From Usnea hakonensis (Eukaryota > Ascomycota > Lecanoromycetes > Lecanorales > Parmeliaceae), in assembly GCA_013423325.1 (NCBI GenBank), contig BLJB01000011.1, positions 124,001 to 188,000 of the forward strand: a DNA stretch of 64,000 bases. The letters are read 5' to 3'. Each line of letters begins with the position of its first letter. Position 1 is the stretch's first letter. A program made the translations under genes and the position numbers. Below the pieces are notes generated by a model that ran no database searches, was not told the DNA's origin, and worked only from the letters and a program-made list of their open reading frames with translations. Below are positions 54,247-64,000 of this stretch, piece after piece.

Positions 54247-55824
54247 ATGTCTCCCAACCTTTTGAAACCCACGCTGCTGCTCCGCACCACGCCGCGAGCG
54301 CAGCTAGTACCGCGCGTCTCTGCACATCAGACAAGATGGAGCTCCCTGTCCCAAAGACCTGGCTCGGATCGGTATGAGGAATCACGGAAGTCCGATGACA
54401 AATCTGCTAATGTCTACATAGAGTTCATTTCCCAGGGGTAGTAGACAGCAAGTTCACGACCAAGCTCTCCTTCGAGCACCCCTCTACGCATCCGGCAATG
54501 CCTACATACAGGGTCATGGACTCCGACGGCGTGGTAGTTGATGACTCTCGAAAGCCATCAGGGATCAGTCACGAAGAGATCGTGAAGTGGTATAAGAACA
54601 TGGTGACAGGTATGGGTCTTTCAAAGAGTTGAGGACGTTAGCAGAGCAGATCTTCTGACGGGCTAGCGTCAGCGTTTTAGTTAGCATCATGGATCTCATC
54701 ATGTTCGACGCGCAAAGACAGGGGAGGCTGAGCTTTTACATGGCATGTGCTAAATCACTGTGCGCTTTCAATGCTAATACCCATCAGGTCTCAGCGGGAG
54801 AAGAAGGCATCGCAATCGGATCAGCTTCTGCTTTGGCCCCTGAAGACGTCGTTTTCTGCCAATACAGAGAGACTGGTGTCTTCCAGCAGCGCGGCTTCAC
54901 ACTCTCCGATTTCATGAATCAGCTCTTCGCGAATAGTAAAGATGCTGGTAAAGGGCGCAACATGCCTGTTCACTACGGCAGCGGCAAGCTCAATATCGTC
55001 TGATGGCCCTTTTCAGTGAGATCGAGATGATACTGACGCGATCATAGCATACCATATCTTCACCTTTGGCAACGCAGATTCCCCAAGCAGCTGGTGCAGC
55101 GTATGCCCTCAAAATTCAAGCTTTACAAAACCCCGATATACCTCCTCGTGTTGTAGCTTGCTATTTTGGGGAAGGAGCCGCGAGTGAAGGTGACTTTCAT
55201 GCAGCGCTTAACATAGCAGCAACGCGATCCTGCCCTGTTGTCTTCATCTGCCGCAATAATGGCTACGCAATCTCAACCTCCACGCTGGAGCAGTACCGTG
55301 GCGATGGAATCGCAAGTCGCGGTGTAGGATACGGCATTGACACTGTTCGGGTTGATGGCAACGACATCTTCGCGGTCCGAGAAGTGACTAAGGAAGCGCG
55401 ACGTATGGCGCTGGAAGATGGCGGAAAGCCTGTGCTCATCGAAGCAATGAGCTATCGCGTCTCGCACCACAGCACCAGTGACGACAGTTTCGCTTATCGA
55501 GCCAGAGTAGAGGTTGAAGACTGGAAACGGCGAGACAACCCCATTACTAGGCTCCGGAAATGGATGCAGCACCAAGGCTTGTGGGACGAGGAGAAGGAGA
55601 AGGAAGCGCGGAGCCAGATTAGGAAAGATGTGTTGAAAGCGTTTGCAGGAGCGGAGAAAGAGAAGAAGGCGCCATTGAGATGTATATTTACTGACGTGTA
55701 TGAAGATTTGAGTGTGGAAAGTAGAGAACAGATGAAGGAGTTGGGGAGATTGTTAGATGAGTATCCGGAGGAGTATGATCTCGGTGCCTTTGAAGGTGGC
55801 AGGAAAGGCTTATCTGAGCCATAA
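54247..55824 (+). CDS. Branched-chain 2-oxoacid dehydrogenase E1 alpha subunit, mitochondrial
   Basis: Exons 54247-54371, 54422-54609, 54681-54742, 54788-54997 and 55048-55824 give about 453 residues. Ser/Arg/Leu-rich presequence, then HFPGVVDSKFTTKLSFEHP, VSIMDLIMFDAQRQGRLSFY, VSAGEEGIAIGSASALAPED, YRETGVFQQRGFTLSDFMNQ, the thiamine-diphosphate motif GEGAASEGDFHAALN and FICRNNGYAISTSTLEQYRG. The loop YRVSHHSTSDDSFAYR holds the regulatory phosphorylation serines known in this family. With E1 beta, E2 and E3 the enzyme commits Val, Leu and Ile breakdown in the mitochondrial matrix. The third intron (54743-54787, 45 bases) has a GC donor, and because it is a multiple of three, read-through would add 15 residues inside a conserved block. 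Confidence 0.94.
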
Positions 55825-57335
55825 AAGTCGGACTTTCCCCGTCGTGCCCACAACTCAAGCTGACAAGCTGCGTGCTGAATTTCCTTAAAGAACGAACGCA
55901 GGATCCGGGTCTAGCCAATCCGTATCCAATACAGCGAACAGAAAAATTGCTCCACGACCAAGTTCGGCGTTGTTGCGATGATATCAGCTTTCCATCGGGC
56001 ATCCATAGTTTTCGCCGAAGCTATCAGTTTGCCGTTCCAAGAGACGTTCCTCTCGAAGAAACCCCACCCTCCCTTCGTATTACTATCTTCTACAACTATA
56101 CTACGTCGAGTACTTGTGTCATTCTCAACGTCACTGGCGTCTGTCTCCATTGGCATTGCAATCAGCAATCAGCTTGCCCGTACTTTAAAACCCCGACCAC
56201 TCTACGCAGTAGGACGAAGTCATGCAGGTCATTCGGATTTCCTCTAGCCTGTAATAAGATCCTATCGCCTCAAATCCTATACGTCGAAGCCTGTATCTCT
56301 CACCCTTCACATATTTGTAGGCTTCTCAAATCCACTTTGCTAGCTCTGCAACATTTCCATCGCCCAAGGTAGGAAGCGATGACGATATCTACCATATCGC
56401 CAATCTCGATACCCCTCCCCCCGCTTCTCTTGAACCCCCTCATCCTCCCCAACCTGCACCACCCACACGGCCCTCGCCAACACCATCCCCCCCACCACCG
56501 GCCCCCTCGCCACATCCCCTCACTCTCTCACCCTCTCCTCTTCCCCGGCCATCATCTACACCTTCACCTTCCGCACCACACTCCCCCAAGCCACGTCATC
56601 GCCACATCCAACCCTTAGCAATGCGCCATCCACCGGTCCCTGTACGCGATATCCAAGCGCCCCTACCTCAATTTCGAGGTTGACCCTATCTGCACAAGAA
56701 CGACAAATTCAGCGATACGCGCTCATGATGGGTCCTGGATGGGGTATGATGTTTGTCTGACGCCGGAGGTGTATAGGGCTGTTAATGCGCTGGAGATTTG
56801 CAGTGGGGCTTGTGGATCTTGATTGGATTTGCAGTGGGAGTTTTGGGGCTTATTGAGATTGGGGATGGTGATTTGATGGGGTTTGAGAGGAAAGGGGAGG
56901 GGAGGGGAGGAGAGATTGGGAACGGTCAGCTGTTGAGACACTGCAGGGTATAGTTTGTGTTTTTAGGTTCGTAACAGTGCAGGAGCTGTGTTTTCATGCG
57001 TTGCTCTGCTTTGGGGTGCCATGATCTGTGTAGCAAGAGATCAGGCGGGATGATGCCGTCTCTCTGTTTGCTATGATTGAAAGATCTTTGTGTTTTCTCC
57101 TGTTTCGAACAAATACTGTTGGCTACCTTAGGATTGGCTAAGCGCAGGACAATCAACATGCAGCACATTGTTGCAGCTGACTTCTGCACGACCCAGAAAG
57201 ATGATTCCGGATGATTCCTTGTCGGTCAATTGCTTCACAGGATGTTGATAAAAGGCCACAACATCCCCTTGAAGCATTAGCAGTCTGCAACCCAGATCTC
57301 CAGCGCAAATTCCTTATCCAACAACAACAACAACG
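55825..57335. other. Intergenic, possible decayed coding patch
   Basis: One plus-strand frame near 56640-56790 reads like protein (AISKRPYLNFEVDP; HDGSWMGYDVCLTPEVYRAV) but has no start, no family and stops nearby. C-rich and G-rich simple sequence occupies 56400-56600 and 56880-56920. No gene is supported. The tract caacaacaacaacaa precedes the next ATG. Confidence 0.35.
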
Positions 57336-58079
57336 ATGGCCTCCACCATGGTCTCTACCACGGAAGCGATAGCAGAGATGCTCATTAGGCTAACTGCTCT
57401 CCCAACCTCCCCACCATCTCTCTTCCTAGATCTAGAGGGCGCCAAACTCTCACGCGAGGGCTCGATATCAATAATGCAAATCTTTGCCAAACCAAACAAC
57501 CACGTCTACCTTGTCGACATCCACATTCTCGGCGCGGCCGCCTTCACGACACCCGCGACAGCCGGCGGACCAACCCTGAAGACCCTTCTCGAAGACAACA
57601 CCATCCCAAAAGTCTTCTTCGATGTCCGCAACGACTCTGACGCGCTCTTCTTCCATTACCAAATCTAACTACGTGGCGTAGAGGATGTACAACTGATGGC
57701 GAACGCCACACGGTCGCCGGGTACCAAAAAGTTCCTGAATGGGCTCAAGAAATGCATCACGCAGAACGCGCCGATCAGCATTCTGGCAAAGCAGATCTGG
57801 AATCAGGTCAAGGAAAGAGGAGAGGCGCTATATGATCCGAAAAATGGTGGCAGCTATGAGGTGTTCAATACGAGGCCTTTGGCGCCTGACATCACGGCGT
57901 ACTGTGTACAGGATGTAAAGCTATTGCCAAAGCTAAGGGATCTGTACTGGAATCGGCTCGATGAAGAGTGGAAAGCGAAGGTCGTGACTGAGACGGAGGC
58001 GAGGGTGCGAGAATCTCAAACGCCTGCTTACAAGCCCCATGGAAACGATAAGACTTTGGGTCCGTGGCCATTAGGGTAG
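57336..58079 (+). pseudogene. DEDDy 3'-5' exonuclease domain gene with one nonsense codon
   Basis: One continuous frame of 247 codons encodes a DnaQ/Werner-like 3'-5' exonuclease domain: SLFLDLEGAKLSREGSISIM (first Asp and Glu), KVFFDVRNDSDALFFHY (second Asp), and ITAYCVQDVKLLPKLRDLYW (Tyr-x3-Asp, so the DEDDy subclass). After HYQI a single TAA (57666-57668) interrupts it, and the frame goes straight on with LRGVEDVQLMANATRS, which belongs to the same domain. CAA to TAA, Gln to stop, is the simplest origin. Relatives such as EXD1-type proteins act on RNA or DNA 3' ends. The split product would lack the last acidic residue and so be inactive. A sequencing error or strain allele is possible. 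Confidence 0.8.
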
Positions 58080-59086
58080 ATCGGGACGATGGAACTCACT
58101 CATCCAATGCGGGGATGATGTAGGTGCACTGCGGTTGAATAGCGGGAGTGAGGATATTTGAGTTGATAGCTGAGTTGATAGCTGAAGGTAGCTTTCTTTT
58201 GTGTTTTCTATTTTGCTTTTCCTTGTATGTGCATGTTGTGCTGATGTCGCAGATCTTAGTTAGATAAAGTAGAAATGATTTCGTCTCTGAGTCTCTAATT
58301 GGTAGTGCATAAGGTGTAGATGAATCTTTCTATAAAAAAGTAATTTGGAAACTTTCAAAGTCATCTATAAATGTTCACTGGAATTGTTAACGTACTAGTG
58401 TACGCATGGAGTCTAGATCGTAGAAATAGAAACGCAACAGCAACTTTCAATGAGTCACGTTCAGTCAATCTAGTTTCCTCTTGACGGGCGATGTAGAAAG
58501 ACTGCTCTTTTCTAACTCTTTTTTCAATTGCTCCAAATAACAGAGGATCAGATGGGAATTTTGCTCCATTACGAGAGACCCAATTACACCATTTTACCTG
58601 TGCCGTTAAGAGGGACATCAAGACCGGTCGAACATACCACCCAGACATATGGAGTGTACTTACCAGCAAGGGCCAATGACTTTGTGCCATGCTTTTGGTC
58701 GCAATCGTGCAGCTTCTTTGTCGCTTCAATATGGCCGTTTTGGGCATCGTCATGGTTGTATCAGCACCTCGATGCCTTCTCTATCTTCCCATTGAATTTT
58801 TTATCAATATCCGCAAACATTCTGCGTGATCCCTTTGTGTAGCTTTGACTTTTGCCGAAATTGTCAATTTGTCATCCCCGTCACTTTGTCTACTGAATCA
58901 GGCACGACTGCAATGCCGTTTGCGGCGACGGAACAAACAACATTGACCACACTAGATATCAGGAACGCCTAAATGCGGCGACCAACAATGTTCTCCCGTT
59001 CCTGTTGGGGCTGGTTGTACATGCTTAAAGCCTCCATCTTGCGTACCTCCTACAAGTCTCCAGCAACAGACCATTCGGAGGCAGCA
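58080..59086. other. Intergenic, no supported gene
   Basis: The frames at 58361-58842 on both strands look like chance. The last 100 bases, open in frame with the next gene, are probably its leader. Confidence 0.5.
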
Positions 59087-61647
59087 ATGGCGCCCAGAAA
59101 AAAGCCTGCCAAGAAGCCAGCGCCAAAAAAGGCCACTCAAGCAGGAAAGAAAAGCGCTGATGTAGCCAAGAAGACACCTTCCTCCAAACCCGTGGCCAAG
59201 ACTCCTACTGCGACCAAAAAGGAAACAAAGACGAAGGCTACCAAATCAACGAGCAAAGCTGACCTCGTGGTGGAGGATCAGAACATCTCTGAAAAACCTG
59301 TTGGCCGCACCCGCGCCGCGACAAGGAGAGCAGCCGAGGAGCAACCGACCAAAAGTGCGGTCACGACACTCACAACCACCACCACAACCAAGAAGTCTCA
59401 AGGGAAAGCCGCCAAAACTTCAGGCACGAAGAGCATTGCGACCAAGCGGTCCCGAGAGCCGGTTGACATCGCCAGCGAGAGAAACACACTACCAGCAAGC
59501 CCAAAGCGAAAGCGAGCGACCGTAGACAAATCGACTGACACTACTGACTTACCAAGGGCCAAGTCACCAAAGATACATGAAGGCAAGTGGTCTTCCAAGT
59601 CTGTAAGCTGTTAGAGATAGTAGCGATTTTCGATTGTGCAAACCGTCTTCATACCCAGCTCATGACGGCCGTGTCCATACGTCAATTTTGAAGACTGATA
59701 CCGGTTGCGACTGCCTGGTGACTGGTCCGAAGACGTTGAAATTTGGGCGCAAAGGCTGACACTGCTCCAGGGTCATCCCCTGGCCCATCCGCGAACAGGA
59801 AGGAGATCAGCCCGCTTGTAGAATTGGGATTGGAACGATGTGATACTAGGGAAGTTGGCAGCGATACATATTGCACTGTCGCAGTAGAGCTCTCCCGGAT
59901 TCCATCTCCCTTTGCCGACCTGACAGATCGGGCGGATAGACCCATACATTTCGTCAATAATCACGCACACCCTGAGGTGAAAGTATTATTCCACAAGGTC
60001 CGTGACTTCATTCGCGAGTCACGTGCTTCGGGCCATGGTACAAATATCCATGGTACATTCATTGCGCTTCAACATGGATCAACAGCCGGACTGCAATGTT
60101 CCCCAGTGCGGTCCGGCAGACCCTACTTTTCGCTCGACAGAGAAGGAACAACTCCCAGTGTACCTTTAGATATTCAAGTCAGCGAGAATGCGAAAACGGC
60201 CGAGAGAGACTATTTCATCATCAACGAGGACTGTGATATTTGCATCGTCAACGATAGACATGTTGGCAGGAGGTTGGTAGCTGGGCCTCTCCCTGACTTC
60301 GTGGTCATCTTAAATGAAAGCTGGGTCGTGTTCTGGTGGCGTACAAGAGCGGCCAGAGACTATGTACCAAGGGCGGTATCGGAGGTAAGGTTAACGTAGA
60401 TTTTGTCCACAATCGTCCCCGCTGACGTTTCATCTCAGAATACCCAAGAAATAGAACAAGATGGTACTACCAAGGAGCCATCACCTCCCCCAGGAAGTGC
60501 GAAAAAGGGAGGTAATACTGCTGAAAAGCCATCATCTTCTGCAACAGGTAGCAGCAACAGAGGAAAAGACACCAATCAGCCAGCAGCGCCGCTGGAAACT
60601 TGGGAGGATATCTTCAATCAAAATCTTGCTCTTCACAGAAGCAGACTAGATGGACTCAATCACAAGCCTAATCACAAGCCTTATGAGATCCAGGAATATG
60701 ACGGCATGGACCACGAAGACGTTTTAATAGCAGTGGCCACGATCTGGGATGCTCTTAGGAATTTGGGTACCTATGCATTTGTCGGACAAGAACATCTCAA
60801 CCCGGCGTTCAGCGAAGTGCTCAAAGACGGATCTTTCGAGTCCTTAGGCGTGGTTGGCGGATTAAATGGAAGGTTCATCATGCCACTGTTCTTTGAGCCT
60901 AGCCAGGCAAAACAGGACAAATATTTCAAGTATAATCATGCCAAAATTCAAATGCAAAAGCGAGCCAAGCTGGAAGACAAAAAGGAAGAGAAGAGTGCTC
61001 CAGGACCACTTGGCCATATCCTGCTTGCAGTAGCTAGAAGAGGCAGTCCCGAAACATATCAAGTCGACATCGAGATACGGGACAGTCTACCGAGACTCGT
61101 GAGTAGAAATCACATCGAAGAAAGAGCACAGAGGCTGGCTGCCAAATGGTTGCGTATGGAAGAAGTGACTCCTAATTTTGCGTACGTCACGGTTATTGAA
61201 CAACCGAATCGCATCAACCCTTGTGGACTTTTCACCATTCTCAATGCTTGGGCGGTAATGCTCGGTATACCGTTGCTCGGAGGGCTCGAGAGATCCAAAC
61301 ACAGAGATAAAAACGACACAGAATTTTTCGAGCGCGCCCTGGAAATCGTCAATCTGGCTCTAGCCGGTTGCATGGATTCGCGAACCATACAAGCATTCTT
61401 GAACGTCTATGGCTACTCGGCCGAGCAGGATGTACAAGATCTCCCAGTACATAGTGTTGATGCTGTGAGAATGGATCCCGAACGACTGAAGCGTAGACTG
61501 CTGCGTCAAAAGCACAAAGATGAAGAATTCCCTTCACCTTCACCTTCAGCGTCGTCCTCACAAGGTTCCGCACATAGCTCTAGCTCTGCTGAGCTAAAGC
61601 AGGCTCTCCAGGAAAGTAAAATAATCTATAATGAGACTGAACGTTGA
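59087..61647 (+). CDS. ULP1-like (C48) cysteine protease with lysine-rich N-terminus
   Basis: Exons 59087-59602, 59755-60384 and 60439-61647 join in frame to about 784 residues. Residues 1-170 are Lys/Ala/Thr/Pro-rich with MAPRKKPAKKPAPKKATQ, like a histone H1 tail. The second exon adds a folded region (TYCTVAVELSRIPSPFADL; FVVILNESWVVFWWRTRAAR). The third has a protease-like core: YDGMDHEDVLIAVATIWDAL, GHILLAVARRG with the candidate catalytic His, YQVDIEIRDS with the candidate Asp, EQPNR, and NPCGLFTILNAWAVMLGIPL with the candidate Cys codon at 61222-61224. The tail is Ser-rich. The family cleaves SUMO or related modifiers. The substrate is unknown. The upstream frame to 58973 is probably leader. 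Chromatin targeting by the basic tail is inference. Confidence 0.72.
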
Positions 61648-62338
61648 TTAGGCCACGTACTCGTCAGATCTTGCCAAGCATTCCATAGAAAAGTCGAAAA
61701 GAGATGGTAATTCAGATTATTGACGTGGGGATGGTGGACGTTGTAATGTTCACTTGGTTACACCTCAGGGCTTGAGCTTTTCTTTTCTGGCATAATTGAG
61801 AGCTTTCTTGTTCTCCATCAAGTATTGGGCTCAACACCTCGCATATGTCAAGGTATTGAAATCGTGTGCAAAGGATTTATCGAAAGACTGCAGATGGTGA
61901 GAGGACCTTTTGATATAGCACCATCCAAGATACTGAGACGAGCGGATTTTGGTGGAAAAGAAAAGATCTTCAACGGAATCTTGTAGCTATTTGCGAACGT
62001 CGGCTTTCTGGTCAGGAGTCTTGTGTTATTACTAGTCTTGTAAGGAATGAAGTTTTCGAGGTTGGCACCGTAAGAGAGTCTTTGTTTTACTGACATGTTT
62101 TCGCCTTTGTAGCCGCGCAATTTTTGTAGAGAGGAAAGGTGAGGGAAGGAGATGGAGAGAATACGTCATAATCGTAATGCTTCACGATCCTACGAATGAG
62201 TATCTCGTCGGGAGTTTCGATGTCGTAGGCTTCAGTCGCTGGCAATACTGAACAGCCGAAATACATGATCCACCGTATATTATGGCAGCAACATTTTGTA
62301 ATGATTCGACATCTAAAACGGAGACGTCGTGTGATGAC
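61648..62338. other. Intergenic, no supported gene
   Basis: The 90-codon minus-strand frame at 61848-62120 has no recognised family. The 3' ends of two convergent genes meet here. Confidence 0.5.
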
Positions 62339-63197
62339 TCATTTGATTTTCTTCGCCTTGAGCTTGATGGTCTCCCCGTTCACGAAGATGCCCTTCCCTT
62401 TGTACGGCTCCGGCACCCTCCACTTCCTAAGCCTCGCCGCGAATTGATTTACCACCTCTTTCTCCACCCCTTCCAACAGTATTCGAGTAGGTTGTGGTGT
62501 GCTTGCTTTCATGCCTAGAGGGATGCCAAGCTCGATGGGGTGTGAGTAGCCGACCTTCAATGAAACAAACTGCTGCCCAGGGTATTCTGGTTGGACGGAG
62601 ACTGCTGAGGGCTCGACTGTTGCTCTGTATCCTACTCCAACCAGCCTCAGAACAGCGGTATGACCTTCGGAAACTCCACGGATGTGACAATTTATGTATG
62701 CGCGGGTGGTACCTTTGACTGTCAGAAAGCCGCGGCCAAAATCACGAGTGGCAGACTGAAGGAAGACGTACCCCACATCTCGCGTTGTTTGCGTTGTTTC
62801 CTGTCTAGGATACTCAAAGAGGCTTTCCTTGTCTTCGTATTGTGGTCAAGGCTCATATAGGGCGGCAATTTCACAGACATCTTGCCTACGCGTGAGTCAG
62901 TTGAGACTTCTACTTTCAAGCTCTAGGCCGCATACCCAAGGGACCAGTGATTTCCACGGTCTTCGGCGGCTCAATCCTACTGATAGCCTTTCTTTGCTTC
63001 ACTGGGGTTTCAAGAAGTCTAAGATCGACTCCTTCCGGAAGTGACAGAGGCGCACTGCCAATTCGTGATCTGCATCTTGCAGTGCTGGAGAGCGGCCTGG
63101 ATGAATGTGGGGAGCTTAGGGCAGGGACAAGAAAGTCAGGCAATAGCGATGGTGTAGTTCTAGAACCCGTCCGCAGGCAATTAAATCTCAATATCAT
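62339..63197 (-). CDS. MRPL6: Mitochondrial large-subunit ribosomal protein L6 (uL6m)
   Basis: Exons 63197-62936, 62885-62772 and 62712-62339 give 249 residues. The start MILRFNCLRTGSRTTPSLLP is an Arg/Ser/Leu-rich presequence. The joins KTVEITGPLG-KMSVKLPPYM and KQREMWG-TTRAYINCHIRG restore the L6 fold in order, ending with GVGYRATVE, VGYSHPIELGIPLGM, and the L6 C-terminal signature reading KWRVPEPYKGKGIFVNGE. The protein binds 23S-type rRNA near the stalk base of the mitochondrial ribosome. Both introns keep phase. The gene is intact and faces away from the partial gene at the right edge. Confidence 0.93.
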
Positions 63198-63874
63198 GAT
63201 GTGCTTGGCTCCTGTGGTGATGGTGCACGATCACTAAAGTAATGAATGAGATTCAGTCAGTGCCAAGACGCGCTAACCCGCATGTCACTTCGCGCCGAAA
63301 ACGCAGCTTCCTTCAATTCACCAAAGCCTTACTTTACTTTATTCACATGTGATTTCCTCTTTGGCCAATGGCAAGTTCAAATTAGTGGAAAGTTTCGAGT
63401 GAACTACCTCTCAAGGTGTGTGGGCATTGGTCCATCTATACGCACTGTTCCGCTACATACGTCAGGCAGCGGCGCTCAAAGTGTGCTTCACATAAACCGT
63501 TCAGATAAGTACACTCAAATTGCAAAAGACTCGGAGGTGAATGGGATATTCACACCAATGACAACGGCTGTTATCGCGGATGAATGCCCCTTCCTGCTCG
63601 GTGATTCATTCCTAATTTATTCTCCCTGTTCGCCTTCTCCGTGGGCATCTCCTCATCCTCAACATTTACTTTGCAATTCCGTGACCGAAGGCATCGAATT
63701 CAGCGATGCTATTTACTTTGAATTGCAATTGCTGGTTCGCAATTGCTGTATCCATTCTACTTCTTCTTCCTAGTTCGACAGCCTTTCGATTTTCGAAGTC
63801 AAAGGCCAAAGGTAGGTGCTTCGAACATTTGAGTTGGCATCAAGGCTAGACGCGAGTCACTAATTAGCTACTAG
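63198..63874. other. Intergenic; probable divergent promoters
   Basis: A 175-codon plus-strand frame at 63246-63773 has no domain or consistent composition and is probably chance. The stretch likely holds the MRPL6 promoter and that of the gene starting at 63875. Confidence 0.4.
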
Positions 63875-64000
63875 ATGACTCCGCCAGTAAAGAGCATCGC
63901 CTACTCACTGCCGAACAGGACCTCACTTCGCTTATTAGACCCGAGCCTGTCGATCACACCGGCATCTACACCCATGCACTTCAGCTCCTCTCTTCGATGC
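63875..64000 (+). CDS. 5' end of a gene cut by the window edge
   Basis: From the ATG at 63875 the frame is open to the end of the window (42 codons). It reads MTPPVKSIAYSLPNRTSLRL and then a Ser/Pro/Leu-rich stretch without acidic residues beyond one Asp, which resembles a mitochondrial presequence. The product cannot be identified. Confidence 0.4.
   Translation, partial: MTPPVKSIAYSLPNRTSLRLLDPSLSITPASTPMHFSSSLRC

Noticed and set aside
63246..63773. 175-codon ORF upstream of the right-edge gene
   Set aside because: Composition is uneven and no family was recognised; it lies in the expected promoter region between two divergent genes.
1..64000. tRNA, rRNA or CRISPR features
   Set aside because: A read-through for T-arm-like ggttcga patterns and regularly spaced repeats gave nothing that folds or repeats convincingly; a tRNAscan-SE run would settle the tRNA question.

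Overview
The window is nuclear DNA of a filamentous ascomycete (Pezizomycotina). The evidence is short GT-AG introns of about 45-150 bases, pyrimidine-rich promoters, a copper-fist regulator, HET-domain and DUF3176 genes, a fungal rhodopsin-like membrane protein, and signs of repeat-induced point mutation (RIP). Several proteins look like those of Leotiomycetes, but that is an impression from reading, not a search result. Exon boundaries were placed by eye from reading frame, splice motifs and family conservation.

Positions 1-11,000 are a gene-poor island. I see a small RING-finger ORF, a coiled-coil ORF with a tandemly duplicated segment, a broken Ty3/gypsy retrotransposon (reverse transcriptase YMDD and integrase pieces), and a frameshifted piece of a DUF3435-type tyrosine recombinase. 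Most of the rest has no supportable gene.

Positions 11,400-36,250 hold mostly housekeeping genes: a copper-fist transcription factor, a small membrane protein, the ribosome-biogenesis factor BFR2/AATF, a DUF3176 pseudogene whose stops are nearly all TAG, a disordered conserved protein, the DNA repair protein Rad4/XPC, a CxxCxGxG zinc mini-protein, the splicing factor CWC16/CCDC130, the chromatin remodeller subunit RSC9, a protein with a 72-base minisatellite and possible Rec114 affinity, and the ubiquinone methyltransferase COQ5. Two short divergent promoters (Rad4 with its neighbour; CWC16 with RSC9) serve nuclear genes.

Positions 36,260-49,300 are more accessory: a 302-base foldback element with an extra solo arm, an unknown fungal protein, a rhodopsin-like membrane protein, a cytochrome P450, and a very large HET-domain protein fused to membrane helices. 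No polyketide or peptide synthase accompanies the P450, so I do not call a biosynthetic cluster.

Positions 49,350-64,000 return to metabolism and housekeeping: an intron-crowded homoaconitase (LYS4) head to head with branched-chain 2-oxoacid dehydrogenase E1 alpha, a 3'-5' exonuclease gene cut by one nonsense codon, a ULP1-like protease with a lysine-rich N-terminus, mitochondrial ribosomal protein L6, and the start of one more gene at the right edge. LYS4 (lysine synthesis) and BCKDH E1 alpha (branched-chain amino acid breakdown), both probably mitochondrial, share a promoter of about 470 bases. No tRNA, rRNA or CRISPR array was recognised.
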